DNA of 64,000 nt from Pseudanabaena mucicola FACHB-723 (GCF_014696385.1 NZ_JACJQB010000002.1:1-64000), one strand, 5' to 3'. Numbered from the stretch's first letter, positions 36,167 through 45,280 are shown. The notes: generated from the sequence alone by a model not told the origin. Numbers and translations are program-made.

Positions 36167-36538
36167 ACGAACCTCACTTTGCTTTTGCTGAATAGCTTAA
36201 ATGTGAATAGCTTAGATGTACATTGCTTTGAGCTATGCACAATCCCAATCGTAAGTTATAAACAGTAACCTTTTTTGCTCTTATTCCTACAGAATTGCAT
36301 CAAATTATGATCATCTCTGCTTGGGGATTTGCTATTTTTAGCCCTACAGGCTCTAAAAATAGCAAAATTACGGCTAAGGCTACGTTAAGAAGTGCATCAA
36401 AGTTAGCTTACTGTCACCAGCTAAGTGCTATGGTGATCTCATAGCCAAATCAGGCATCCAGCGCAATGGGGTATAAAAAACAAGATTGCGCCTTTCCATT
36501 TTTTAGCTGATTTGGAACTCAGAAGCGAGGTTATAGAG
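36167..36538. other. 372-bp divergent intergenic region with one hairpin
   Basis: Separates pgi (-) from hpf (+). It holds the inverted repeat TTTGCTATTTTTAGCC / GGCTCTAAAAATAGCAAA (36329-36366). It is otherwise AT-rich with no ORF I can support. Confidence 0.6.
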
Positions 36539-37114
36539 ATGAAACTTGTAATTCAAGGCAAGAATATTGAAGTCACGGAAGCCATCCGCGAGTATGTCGA
36601 ACAAAAGATCGACAAAGCGGTGAGTCATTTCCAATCGTTGACCACAGAGGTAGATGTACATCTGTCTGTGGCGCGTAACCCTCGCATTGCTTCTAGCCAA
36701 TCGGCAGAGGTGACGGTGTATGCAAACGGATCTGTGATCCGTGCCGAGGAAAAGAGCGAAAATTTGTATGCAAGTATCGATCTAGTTGCTGACAAGATTG
36801 CTCGTAAGTTGCGGAAATTCAAAGAGCGCAAGAACGATCGAGCTGCTGCGAAGACTAGTGTTGCAGTAGTGGGACAACCTCCTCTTCCCTTGCCCAATGA
36901 CAATCGAGTCGTTGAGTTGCCAACTCAGGTGGTGCGGAATAAATATTTTGCAATGCCTGCAATGTCGGTGGATGAAGCCCTTGAGCATCTAGAATTGGTT
37001 GACCATGACTTCTATGTTTTCCGCAATGCTGAAACAGGGGATATCAACGTTGTCTACGAACGTAATCATGGTGGCTATGGTGTTATTCAACCCCATGATG
37101 TCAAAAAACATTAA
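36539..37114 (+). CDS. hpf: Long ribosome hibernation-promoting factor (HPF/LrtA)
   Basis: Protein of 191 residues that binds 30S subunits and promotes 100S dimers under stress or darkness; LrtA is the cyanobacterial name. I use ATG 36539, with GAGGT at 36527-36531 as Shine-Dalgarno, rather than the TTG at 36512. The N-terminal domain is [27 protein letters not shown] with VDVHLSVAR and [15 protein letters not shown]. The C-terminal dimerisation domain is [35 protein letters not shown]. Terminator at 37166. Confidence 0.93.
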   Translation: MKLVIQGKNIEVTEAIREYVEQKIDKAVSHFQSLTTEVDVHLSVARNPRIASSQSAEVTVYANGSVIRAEEKSENLYASIDLVADKIARKLRKFKERKNDRAAAKTSVAVVGQPPLPLPNDNRVVELPTQVVRNKYFAMPAMSVDEALEHLELVDHDFYVFRNAETGDINVVYERNHGGYGVIQPHDVKKH

Positions 37115-37165
37115 GTTTGCAATTTGAATTGATGAGATTTTCTCATAGCTAAACAAAGTTTAGTC

Positions 37166-37198
37166 AAGAAGGGGGCTCAATGCGTCCCCTTCTTTTTT
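37166..37198 (+). terminator. Intrinsic terminator of hpf
   Basis: AAGAAGGGG (37166-37174) pairs with CCCCTTCTT (37186-37194), followed by TTTT. Confidence 0.85.
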
Positions 37199-37297
37199 AA
37201 TTGAGTGGCAGAGCTCCGTGCTGCTACTCAGTTCTGTGGTGATGCCTAGTTACTTAGCGCGATAGTGCTAAGTAAAGCGTTGTAAATTTGCTACCCT

Positions 37298-37341
37298 AGG
37301 GTAAGAGTAGAAATAAATTTTTTTATATACTCTTTCACCCT
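37298..37341. promoter_or_regulatory. Imperfect inverted repeat in the queF leader
   Basis: AGGGTAAGAGTA (37298-37309) and TACTCTTTCACCCT (37328-37341) can pair with a 2-base bulge, 28 bases before the queF ATG. It does not match the preQ1-I aptamer pattern I know. Possible operator or RNA hairpin. Confidence 0.35.
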
Positions 37342-37369
37342 TTATCGAAGATTTTATCTAAGAGCAGAC

Positions 37370-37756
37370 ATGACTGTTAAGTACGGCGAACAAGCGATCG
37401 CAGAAGCAACCCTCACCACTTTCCCCAATCCTAGAATTGGCAGAGATTATAGTGTGCAAATCACATTGCCAGAATATACCTGTAAATGTCCATTTTCAGG
37501 CTATCCCGACTTTGCCACCATTTATATTACCTATACTCCTAATCAAGTTTTGGTAGAACTCAAAGCGATTAAACTCTATATCAATAGTTATCGCGATCGC
37601 TCTATTTCCCATGAAGAAGCCGTCAATCAAATTATGGACGATTTTGTAAAAGCAGGTGACCCACTCCGCATTAATGTGAAAGGAGATTTTAGCCCTCGCG
37701 GTAATGTGCATACAGTGGTGGAAGTCAATTATGTAAAGCCACAGGAAACAAACTAA
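37370..37756 (+). CDS. queF: NADPH-dependent 7-cyano-7-deazaguanine reductase
   Basis: 128-residue single-domain QueF (type I). It reduces preQ0 to preQ1 in queuosine synthesis. The tunnelling-fold motif with the catalytic Cys 40 is in TCKCPFSGYPDFAT, and the substrate Glu in VLVELKAIKLYINSYRDR. The C-terminal FSPRGNVHTVVEV completes the fold. Cytosolic. The next gene (ExbD-like) starts 38 bases downstream and is functionally unrelated. Confidence 0.94.
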   Translation: MTVKYGEQAIAEATLTTFPNPRIGRDYSVQITLPEYTCKCPFSGYPDFATIYITYTPNQVLVELKAIKLYINSYRDRSISHEEAVNQIMDDFVKAGDPLRINVKGDFSPRGNVHTVVEVNYVKPQETN

Positions 37757-37794
37757 ATTTAGATTCGTCACAGTGATACGAATGCAGTTGATCT

Positions 37795-38229
37795 ATGAAA
37801 GTTCGCAAGAAATACCAAGCATCGGCTAATGCTGAAATCAATCTAACTGCCTTGTTGGATGTTGTTTTTTCGATTCTGGCTTTTTTTGTTTTGTTGTCAT
37901 CTGCACTCACTGTGCCTAGCCGCATTGGTGTTGACTTACCACTTAGCGATCGCAAAACTCAGAGCAATGACAGTGCCGATGGGCTTCAAGACAAGGATAT
38001 ATTTCTGATCACCCTTGATCCTTCAGGGCAAATGTTAAGAGATGGGAAATTGATTCCTACTCAGCAATTAACCAATGATATTGGTAAATTTTTAGAGGCT
38101 TCCTCTGAAGGAATGGTTTTGCTGAGTGCTGATGACTCTACTGTTTCCTATCAAATTGTCATTAACCGTCTAGCAGAATTAAGAGCAATTGCAGGTAATC
38201 GTGTTGCGATCGCCACATCACGTTCTTAG
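37795..38229 (+). CDS. exbD: ExbD/TolR family biopolymer transporter
   Basis: 144-residue bitopic membrane protein. Cytosolic start, one membrane helix (about 19-39) with the conserved Asp in INLTALLDVVFSILAFFVLL, and a periplasmic domain (LITLDPSGQMLRDGKLIP.. VLLSADDSTVSYQIVINRLAELR). With ExbB it forms the proton-driven motor that powers TonB. The TonB-like gene follows 74 bases later, but no ExbB gene is next to them. Confidence 0.88.
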   Translation: MKVRKKYQASANAEINLTALLDVVFSILAFFVLLSSALTVPSRIGVDLPLSDRKTQSNDSADGLQDKDIFLITLDPSGQMLRDGKLIPTQQLTNDIGKFLEASSEGMVLLSADDSTVSYQIVINRLAELRAIAGNRVAIATSRS

Positions 38230-38303
38230 CACAGGGATTGTAATCAAGGATTTTGTCAGGATGCTTCACCTATTGAATTTTACTTAATTTAAAGTAATCA
38301 AAA

Positions 38304-39440
38304 ATGTTGCCAACTAAAAACAAAAGTCTTGTGAATATCGATAAAAGTGTTGATCAAAATCTTGATCGCAATGCTAAATCTATGGGGCGGCAATCAATGG
38401 AGCAATTTATGCTCCAAGCCCGTAAGCTTGTTATCCAGAATCCATTTTGGGTATTGCTAATTGGTTCTGTCGGTATTCATGCTGTATTTGCAATTTTTAC
38501 GCCAAATCCAGTCAAGAAGGCAGAACCTCGTGAAGTGGTAGTCTCAACTTTGCCTGTAGTCAAGCTGCCGCCTAAGCCATTGGCAGCTAAGCCAAAATCT
38601 AATAAATCCCTATTTTCTAATTTATTCGTCAACCCTACCGAAAAGTTAGAAAATAACACCCCATCAAATCTATCGGTACCATCTTTGAATCTTTTAGAGT
38701 TAGAGCCTGTAGATGTCGATGGTTTAGCAAATCTGCCACCAATTTATAATGATTCTACGCAAATCTCTGATGTAGAGAGCCAATCTCCTCAGTTTGTGCA
38801 ATCTCAACCACGCTCATCGAAACCGACTGAGCCACCTCGATCACAAGACTCTGGCAAGGTAATTGATAATAGTCAGCCGCCAAAAGTTACACCTGACAAG
38901 AAACCTAGTAATCTCAAACCAGAATTTCAGACCAGTGGTATTAAAGATGATGTCGTGACTCCTACTGACGATCAGAAAAGTGCTGAAGCTAAAGATAGGA
39001 CAGGTGAGGATAAGGGAAAAACTAGTACCAGAACTGCTGGCGCGATTGGGGCGGAGAGCAACGAAAAAGAAATCAGTAATATTTCTTCTCTCTACACAAC
39101 GGACAAACAAATCCTTGATCTGCTGGCACAAAATCTGATTAAAAATACGCAAATTGCGCCTGTAGATGCATTAATTCCCGATCCTGATATCAATAGAGAA
39201 AAAGGCGTGCAGTGGATTCCACCCAAGGTCTCTAGCATTGCAGGTAAGAAAGGCTCAGTAACTTTAATGTGGCTGGTTGATCCGCAGGGTAATGTAGAAA
39301 CGCGCTTTGTGAAATCGAGTGGGGTGAAGGAATTGGATGATATTGCCAGAGAAACAGCTAAGGAATATAAATTTCAACCCTTAAAAGGTGATGAAAGTGG
39401 TAAATATCGCTTGGTTACAGCTAAGTACGATTTTCCATAA
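38304..39440 (+). CDS. tonB: TonB-family energy transducer
   Basis: 378-residue protein. A cytosolic start of about 45 residues precedes one membrane helix (about 50-66, FWVLLIGSVGIHAVFAIF). A long Pro/Ser/Lys-rich periplasmic spacer follows (to about 290). The C-terminal domain has the TonB pattern GSVTLMWLVDPQGNVETRFVKSSGVKELDDIA and AKEYKFQPL. It would transmit force to outer-membrane receptors, paired with ExbD upstream. The cytosolic extension is longer than in classical TonB. The last codon and stop lie in the arm of the palindrome at 39435. Confidence 0.82.
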   Translation: MLPTKNKSLVNIDKSVDQNLDRNAKSMGRQSMEQFMLQARKLVIQNPFWVLLIGSVGIHAVFAIFTPNPVKKAEPREVVVSTLPVVKLPPKPLAAKPKSNKSLFSNLFVNPTEKLENNTPSNLSVPSLNLLELEPVDVDGLANLPPIYNDSTQISDVESQSPQFVQSQPRSSKPTEPPRSQDSGKVIDNSQPPKVTPDKKPSNLKPEFQTSGIKDDVVTPTDDQKSAEAKDRTGEDKGKTSTRTAGAIGAESNEKEISNISSLYTTDKQILDLLAQNLIKNTQIAPVDALIPDPDINREKGVQWIPPKVSSIAGKKGSVTLMWLVDPQGNVETRFVKSSGVKELDDIARETAKEYKFQPLKGDESGKYRLVTAKYDFP

Positions 39441-39489
39441 TCAGAAGCTGTCTCTCCCACTACGCGGGAGAGACAGCTTCTGATTATGG
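39435..39489. terminator. Perfect 24-bp palindrome spanning both convergent stop codons
   Basis: Arms 39435-39458 and 39466-39489 are exact complements; loop ACTACGC. The left arm begins with the last codon and stop of tonB (CCA TAA), and the right arm holds the same (CCA TAA) of the minus-strand lipoprotein gene. Confidence 0.75.
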
Positions 39490-40551
39490 ATATATAACTG
39501 GAAAGTCTTGAATATATTCACCATCACATTCATATTTAGCGCGATATTCTTGCAGAACCATGCGTTCGCCTTCTAGTTTGTATAAAGCCGATGAGCCGCA
39601 ATCACCTAAACCACGAAATTTAGTGAAATTGGTGAGGATTTGCGATCGCGGATTGAATCGAGGAATTCCTGCAATTGCACGGCTACTGATGCGGGTTGGA
39701 GTCTCTCCTGCCTTTGCTTCTTGGAAACTATCGAATTCAAGGGGAACTACTCGTGGCTGAGGCGAATCATTAATCCAAAGTACATATTCAAATGCACCTT
39801 GATAGGCGGCGAGGAAGCATTGAATCTGAACTAAGTATTTCTGATCAGTGATTTTAAAGGCTCTAGACCCTAAACCTGTCTGCCCATCTTGATCACGAAA
39901 CTCATCTTTGCAAACACCTAAACTTTCACGATTTTGGAGTACATACAAAAGTGCAGGTGTATTCGAGGATTGAGGAGATTGACTCGAAATATCGGTGCGG
40001 GAAAAGTAACGCAATAATCTCTCTTCACTGAGTTTGCCATTGGGAAAGGTAATCCGCAGGACTGGCTCAGGGTTTTGAGTGGTTGGTGCTTCGAGGGTAT
40101 ATAAATAAGCATCATTTTTAAACTCAATGACATCGGTGCGTTGGGGATTGTAATTTGTGGCGGTGATATTTAATCCTCCACTCCCATCCTTGTTGCGGCT
40201 GATGTAGTATCGCGGACGTTCAGGCTCTTTGGCATCGGCACAAATATAAATGTGGTAATTCGGGGTTTCTCCATAGGCATACATGACTTTGTTGCGATCG
40301 CAGATTTTGTCATCCTTGAGTTCTTTAATGTCGCCGATAGATACCGTATTGCTGGGGCTTGATTGGGCAGTTGGGGTTGGCGATGCCGTAACCGTCGATG
40401 AAGTAGATGTAGTTGTGGTGGAAGTAGTCGTTGTCGTTGCCGTCGGCAAAGCACTTGGTGACGCGCTTGAGGTGGTCACAGATGGATTGCTACATCCCAA
40501 AAATGTAAAACTTACCAAGGCTGTCAGTAAGCTACGACGGATTGGCGACAT
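39484..40551 (-). CDS. Lipoprotein with Ser/Thr-rich linker, unknown function
   Basis: I start at ATG 40551 (355 residues), where AGGAG lies 9 bases upstream, instead of the longer frame from 40710, because it gives a lipoprotein signal: MSPIRRSLLTALVSFTFLGC with the lipobox ending at Cys 20. A stretch almost purely of Ser, Thr, Ala and Pro follows (about 25-75). The globular part includes KVMYAYGETPNYHIYICAD, DVIEFKNDAYLYTLEAP and several paired Cys. No family recognised. Similar exported proteins occur in cyanobacteria. It probably faces the periplasm. Confidence 0.65.
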   Translation of the reverse strand: MSPIRRSLLTALVSFTFLGCSNPSVTTSSASPSALPTATTTTTSTTTTSTSSTVTASPTPTAQSSPSNTVSIGDIKELKDDKICDRNKVMYAYGETPNYHIYICADAKEPERPRYYISRNKDGSGGLNITATNYNPQRTDVIEFKNDAYLYTLEAPTTQNPEPVLRITFPNGKLSEERLLRYFSRTDISSQSPQSSNTPALLYVLQNRESLGVCKDEFRDQDGQTGLGSRAFKITDQKYLVQIQCFLAAYQGAFEYVLWINDSPQPRVVPLEFDSFQEAKAGETPTRISSRAIAGIPRFNPRSQILTNFTKFRGLGDCGSSALYKLEGERMVLQEYRAKYECDGEYIQDFPVIYP

Positions 40552-40627
40552 GATTTCTGCTCCTAATACTTGCCCTAGTATAAATTTCCCCTTGACCCAA
40601 TTTATACCGATTTGCGTAATTTCATCT

Positions 40628-40658
40628 AAGAGTAGTGGCGCTCCGCGCCACCACTCTT
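40628..40658 (-). terminator. Terminator of cruP
   Basis: AAGAGTAGTGGCGC and GCGCCACCACTCTT form a stem with one mismatch, loop TCC (40628-40658), just beyond the cruP stop. Confidence 0.7.
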
Positions 40659-40663
40659 TTCCC

Positions 40664-42274
40664 TTATAGACCTTTGCCCTCGTCAAAAGTTCCTTTTGGG
40701 TGATAGTCACCGCCTGAACCGTAGTACCATGCGTCGATCTGGCGTTGCCATTGATATTGTTGTTCAGGGAGAAGATTTGCGATCGCAGGTTCTATGCCTT
40801 TACTAATTTGATTACAAAAACTGTAAACCCCTAAACCAAGGTAATGTTTGAGCCAGTCTAGGAGGGTGGGGATGCCAACCTGTTGCATGATTTTGAGAAC
40901 TAAAACGGGGTCGGCGATGGACATCGCGAGCATTGTCTGGGCAAGGGGGCCGAACTGCACAACATCTTGCAAAAATGGATAGAGTACCCGATCACCTAAT
41001 TTCTCCATGGCTACAAACGTGACTCCTAGCAAGTAGTTAATGCGATCGCTATCAATTTGCTGATTCACCGATACACTCATCGATTTTTGGAAGAGCCATG
41101 TTACCGAAAGATTGGGTTGATATGGCTGTAGCGATCGCAAATTGGCTTTGGTTAACAAATCATTGCTCAGCGCATTATTAATCCCCTTACTTAATCGAGG
41201 CAGGTGTCGCACCATCGCCCCAAAACCACCGAAACTGAGAGGAGACTGCATTCCTGAACTATCACCCACCTGTAAAATCCGATCCCAAGGTGTTTGCAAA
41301 GGATTTTGTTTGTAGGAAGGAAAGAAGCCAAATAATACTCGTTTAAATTCTATTTTCTCAAGTTCTACGCCTTGATATTGGGGCAACCACACTAAGTAGT
41401 CTTCCATGAGTTCCGCAAAACTAGGGCGTTGTGGATCGGCATCAACATAGGTAAACATGTAAGTGGTTCGGCCATCTTTGGCGGGAAAGGCTTCCCAAAA
41501 ATATTGACATTGCTTTTGAATGGGCGTGAAGCTATAAATCAAATCGCCATAGTCATGATTGGGTAAACCTGTGGCACAACTACCCACCACCATGCAGACC
41601 CCATCGGGTTTGATGTTGCCCTGTGTTTGCGATCGCGCTTGTTTAGCGATGGGCGAGAAATGCCCCATCACATCGAGCAATAGTCTTCCTGTCAGGGTTT
41701 TACAGGCTTGATCAGATTTATCAACTGCTTCGATAGTCACTCCATTACTATGGGTAATGGCTTGTTTAAAGGCAGTTTGCTCGAATAATTTGCCACCCGC
41801 AGCCAGAAATTTTTGTTTGAGAACTTCCAATAGATAGATAGGATCAACACCAATATTTAAGACATCGCGCACCCATAGATCTTTACCGCCCTTAAAGCCA
41901 ACTCTGGCGGGATTATAGGTAGTTGCGATCGCAGTTTCCAGTTCGGATACCGATAATAAATCTAGTTCTAAAAAAGTATTTAATTCCTGCCGTGAAATAT
42001 TCCATTCCTGCGCCCTACCCCGTAAACTGCCCTGCTCAATAATGGCAACTCGCCAACCTAATCTTTGCAATGCACAGGCGATGAAAATCCCCAATGTGCC
42101 ACCACAAACGACGACATCAAACTCAATCTGCTCTAGTTGTGCGGTGCTAGTTTGAACAATCTTGGCAATGTCTGACTCGCCTTGGCGATACTTTGTCCAA
42201 AAATTATCGATGCGCTCTAATTGCGAAGGAATATCCGCAGGCATTTGCGATCGCACATTTTCAAACAAAGACAT
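40664..42274 (-). CDS. cruP: CruP-like lycopene cyclase paralogue
   Basis: 536-residue FAD protein related to the one at 19278 but without its 120-residue N-terminal extension. FAD motif at 52-74 (FDVVVCGGTLGIFIACALQR), then LDVMGHFSPIAKQA and WDRILQVGDSSGMQSPLSFGGFGA. The same phrase order (EWNISRQELN, TWLFQKSM) is shared with the CruA-like protein, so they are paralogues. CruP is conserved in plants and cyanobacteria and has been linked to limiting carotenoid epoxide or oxidised products rather than to bulk cyclisation. Probably single-gene. Confidence 0.8.
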   Translation of the reverse strand: MSLFENVRSQMPADIPSQLERIDNFWTKYRQGESDIAKIVQTSTAQLEQIEFDVVVCGGTLGIFIACALQRLGWRVAIIEQGSLRGRAQEWNISRQELNTFLELDLLSVSELETAIATTYNPARVGFKGGKDLWVRDVLNIGVDPIYLLEVLKQKFLAAGGKLFEQTAFKQAITHSNGVTIEAVDKSDQACKTLTGRLLLDVMGHFSPIAKQARSQTQGNIKPDGVCMVVGSCATGLPNHDYGDLIYSFTPIQKQCQYFWEAFPAKDGRTTYMFTYVDADPQRPSFAELMEDYLVWLPQYQGVELEKIEFKRVLFGFFPSYKQNPLQTPWDRILQVGDSSGMQSPLSFGGFGAMVRHLPRLSKGINNALSNDLLTKANLRSLQPYQPNLSVTWLFQKSMSVSVNQQIDSDRINYLLGVTFVAMEKLGDRVLYPFLQDVVQFGPLAQTMLAMSIADPVLVLKIMQQVGIPTLLDWLKHYLGLGVYSFCNQISKGIEPAIANLLPEQQYQWQRQIDAWYYGSGGDYHPKGTFDEGKGL

Positions 42275-42316
42275 AGGGGTTAAGGCAGAATTTAGGACAA
42301 GCTGACTTTCTCTATC

Positions 42317-42847
42317 CTAGCGCTGATATCGCGGATCACAGTGGTCACGTAGCCATGTGTTAGTTGCCGTGGCAATGGCAGCATCACTAACATCGACGGG
42401 AGGAGCTTGCCCGATCCGCATAAATGCCATGGCTAGCCTCCAGCCCTTAGTCGTAGGGACAAGAAATAACCAATAAGCCCGTTGCGAAGTTGCAATCTTG
42501 CCCGTTTCCCGTTCTAACATCGACAAAAATACTTGTTGCGGCAGACGATCACGATCTTGGTCGGCAGCGATCGGCAATGGCTCTAGCTCTGGCTGACTGA
42601 AGGTAATGATCTCCCGTTTGATGCGGAGACGTGCGTAGGTACGATTGAGATAGTCGGGTAAATCTTTAGCAAGGGTGGCACTCAAGCTCAGAAAATCCGC
42701 AGGACAACTCCGTTGATTGATAAAACTTTGGTTATTCGCTTGAGCGGAATCAATAACAGCCAAGCCGCTCAACATTGCGATCGCAATTCCCTGTAGCAAT
42801 ATCTGTGGTCGTAAACTCGGTTGCCGTAAACTTAGACGATAATTCAT
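42317..42847 (-). CDS. Exported conserved protein, unknown function
   Basis: 176-residue protein with a signal peptide (basic start, hydrophobic about 17-35, likely cleavage after SAQA). The rest has two Cys (RSCPADF and RDHCDPRYQ) that may form a disulfide, and a QRAYWLFLVPTTKGWRLAMAF strand pair. I do not recognise the family. The start lies 42 bases upstream of cruP's transcription unit end in gene order: this gene precedes cruP? No: its stop at 42317 is 42 bases before the cruP start at 42274, so both may share one minus-strand transcript with this gene first. Confidence 0.62.
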   Translation of the reverse strand: MNYRLSLRQPSLRPQILLQGIAIAMLSGLAVIDSAQANNQSFINQRSCPADFLSLSATLAKDLPDYLNRTYARLRIKREIITFSQPELEPLPIAADQDRDRLPQQVFLSMLERETGKIATSQRAYWLFLVPTTKGWRLAMAFMRIGQAPPVDVSDAAIATATNTWLRDHCDPRYQR

Positions 42848-42961
42848 GAATATTTTGGGGTAATCAAGTTACATTTTCTGTAACCGCGACTTGCGATCGC
42901 AATTTATAACCTAGGCTAAAAATATAGCAATATATCGTGAATCTCAAGATTCAATATCGTC

Positions 42962-44236
42962 ATGCTCAAGTATTATCGCATCACGTTGATTGGACTATTT
43001 GCCCTAGCTTTGATGGGCTGTGCATCACCTGAAAGCTCTAACTCTCAAGCCACACCGACAGTACCCAACAATCCGAAACCTAGCCTCACTCCCACCATGG
43101 CAAACAGTAACAGTCCTCAGCCTGATGCCAAGTTAGTAGCCACCAGTAACAAATTTGGTTTCAACCTATTTGAGCGAGTAGCAAAGCAAGATGAAAATAT
43201 CTTTATCTCACCATCGAGTGTGGCGATCGCTCTATCCATGGTGTACAACGGCGCAAAAGGCGATACTCAAACCGAGATTGCCAAAACCTTAGAGTTGCAA
43301 GGCATTAGCGTTGAAGACGTAAATAAATTTAATCGAGCCTTTCAGCAAATGCTTACTGAGGGGGACAAAGGAGTTGAACTAAATATTGCCAACTCTGTGT
43401 GGGTGCGAAACGATGTTCCTCTCAAACAGGATTTTTTAAATCAAGTCCAAAAATTCTATCAATCAGAAGTTACAAATCTAGACTTTCGTGATCCCAATGC
43501 TGTCAACATCATCAATAACTGGGTAAAGCAAAGCACCAAGGATAAGATCGACACAATTGTTGATCGGATTGATCGAGATAGCCTGATGTTTTTGATTAAT
43601 GCGGTGTATTTCAATGGCAAATGGGAAGCCCCCTTTGATAAATCGCGTACCCAGCCCAAGCCCTTTACCCTCGCCAATGGCAAAAAAATCCAACATCCTG
43701 CCATGTCACGCTCTGGGGAATATCGCTATTATGATGCCCCCACCTTCCAAGCAATTAACCTTCCCTATGGCTCTGGACGCTTTGGAATGCAGGTGTTTTT
43801 GCCAAAGCCAAATTCTAACCTAGCGGAATTTCAGAAGCAGTTAACGACTAGTAACTGGCAAGAATGGTCAACCAAATTTGTGGAGAGGGAAGGTTTGATT
43901 CAACTGCCCCGTTTCAAAATGGAGTACGAGATTACCCTCAAGAGCATCTTAAAAGATATGGGCATGGTATTACCCTTCAGTAACCAAGCCGATTTTAGCA
44001 ACCTTTCTGACGCATCCTCCACCATCCATGAGGTACGCCATAAAACCTTTGTCGATGTGACTGAAGAAGGCACAGAGGCAGCAGCAGTCACTTCGATTGA
44101 AATGCGGGTGACATCGGCAATGCCATCGGAAGAACCGCCATTTCAAATGATTGTCGATCGTCCATTTTTCTTTGCAATTAGCGATCGCAAAACTGGCGCA
44201 ATCATCTTCATGGGTTCGATTAAAAATCCTTCTTGA
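42962..44236 (+). CDS. Serpin family protease inhibitor, lipoprotein
   Basis: 424-residue serpin. The N-terminus is a lipoprotein signal (LFALALMGC, Cys 20), followed by a Ser/Pro linker to about 58. Serpin hallmarks: NIFISPSSVAIALSMVYNGAKGDTQTEI, NAVYFNGKWEAPFD, hinge VDVTEEGTEAAAVTS and C-terminal VDRPFFFAISDRKTGAIIFMG. The small-residue hinge (GTEAAAVTS) is the pattern of inhibitory serpins. The loop after it is longer than in antitrypsin, so P1 cannot be assigned safely. It should act in the periplasm or at the outer surface. Terminated at 44238. Confidence 0.92.
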   Translation: MLKYYRITLIGLFALALMGCASPESSNSQATPTVPNNPKPSLTPTMANSNSPQPDAKLVATSNKFGFNLFERVAKQDENIFISPSSVAIALSMVYNGAKGDTQTEIAKTLELQGISVEDVNKFNRAFQQMLTEGDKGVELNIANSVWVRNDVPLKQDFLNQVQKFYQSEVTNLDFRDPNAVNIINNWVKQSTKDKIDTIVDRIDRDSLMFLINAVYFNGKWEAPFDKSRTQPKPFTLANGKKIQHPAMSRSGEYRYYDAPTFQAINLPYGSGRFGMQVFLPKPNSNLAEFQKQLTTSNWQEWSTKFVEREGLIQLPRFKMEYEITLKSILKDMGMVLPFSNQADFSNLSDASSTIHEVRHKTFVDVTEEGTEAAAVTSIEMRVTSAMPSEEPPFQMIVDRPFFFAISDRKTGAIIFMGSIKNPS

Positions 44237-44237
44237 A

Positions 44238-44292
44238 CCTTACTAAAAAGAGAGTGGCGGCGCTTCGCGCCGCCACTCTCTTTTTAGTAAGG
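44238..44292. terminator. Perfect 26-bp terminator between serpin and cysE
   Basis: Arms 44238-44263 and 44267-44292 are exact complements, loop TTC. Contains AAAAAGAGAG left and CTCTCTTTTT right. Bidirectional. Confidence 0.88.
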
Positions 44293-44297
44293 GTGTC

Positions 44298-45071
44298 TTA
44301 AATACCACCACCCTCAGAAAATCCTTCATATTCCTGTGGTTCAAAATGACCGAAATGCTCAGTAGGCGTTAGGTGGCGGGGACGCACATGTTTGAGGAGT
44401 TCAGAATCAATTAGGTAGCTATTAACTGGATGCAGAGTATGCGCTTCGGCATTCTTCTCCAACTGTTCGACACGATTGATTAATGAACGGATGACATCGC
44501 CTTCAGGATCGGGGACTTGGAAGTGATCAAGCGCGGAAACCTTGACTCCGTGGCGATGCACAATACGACCGGGGATACCAACTACAGTGCAGTCTGGTGG
44601 TACGGGCTTAACGACAACTGAGCCAGCACCAATTCGAGAATTGCTGCCGATTTCGATATTGCCTAACACCTTGGCTCCTGCACCGATGACCACGTTATCG
44701 CCCAGCGTGGGGTGACGTTTTCCTGATTGTTTACCTGTGCCACCAAGGGTTACACCTTGATAAATCAAAACATACTCACCAATGATCGTGGTTTCCCCGA
44801 TGACCACGCCCATACCATGGTCAATGAATGCACCCATGCCAATTTTTGCACCTGGGTGAATCTCAATGCCTGTCAACAATCGCGCAAATTGAGAGACCAT
44901 ACGCGGTACGACAGGCAACTTCATCTGATTTAGCCAATGGGCAAAGCGGTATAGCCAGATAGCATGAAGTCCGGGATAGCATAGCAGCACCTCTAGCCAG
45001 TTACGCGCAGCAGGGTCACGCTCAAAGATGATTGCGAAGTCGGCTCGCAGTGTTTTGATAATATTTTTCAA
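44298..45071 (-). CDS. cysE: Serine O-acetyltransferase
   Basis: 257-residue enzyme making O-acetylserine for cysteine synthesis. The N-terminal helical domain ([25 protein letters not shown]) is followed by a left-handed beta helix of hexapeptide repeats: [23 protein letters not shown] with the active His, [32 protein letters not shown], and VVGIPGRIV. An extra C-terminal tail of about 65 residues after the feedback region is typical of the long form. Cytosolic. Confidence 0.95.
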   Translation of the reverse strand: MKNIIKTLRADFAIIFERDPAARNWLEVLLCYPGLHAIWLYRFAHWLNQMKLPVVPRMVSQFARLLTGIEIHPGAKIGMGAFIDHGMGVVIGETTIIGEYVLIYQGVTLGGTGKQSGKRHPTLGDNVVIGAGAKVLGNIEIGSNSRIGAGSVVVKPVPPDCTVVGIPGRIVHRHGVKVSALDHFQVPDPEGDVIRSLINRVEQLEKNAEAHTLHPVNSYLIDSELLKHVRPRHLTPTEHFGHFEPQEYEGFSEGGGI

Positions 45072-45280
45072 TGGTTTTAAAACCCTTTTTTATATGTAAC
45101 TGCTAATTTAAGATCCTAGCGGATATTTTGTATCAAAAGAAACTACCTTTTGGAATGAGTCTTATTTAATACAGATGCCCTAACCCATAAAAAACGTGGT
45201 CAAAAATCTGGCAATCAGGATAAATTCTAAGATATAAGCCTCCAGTTTGCACAGATTTGCGCCCGTTGAACTAACACTAA

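Noticed and set aside
37220-37275. Sixth R1 copy near 37240 (CCTAGTTACTTAG)
   Set aside because: Only one end-like sequence, without a central palindrome or opposite end; too little to call.
37250-37369. preQ1 riboswitch before queF
   Set aside because: No match to the class I pattern of a C-rich loop and A-rich tail that I know; only an imperfect inverted repeat is seen.
40283-40669. Plus-strand ORF of 128 residues, Val-rich
   Set aside because: It is the complement of the Ser/Thr-rich linker of the lipoprotein gene; low-complexity shadow.
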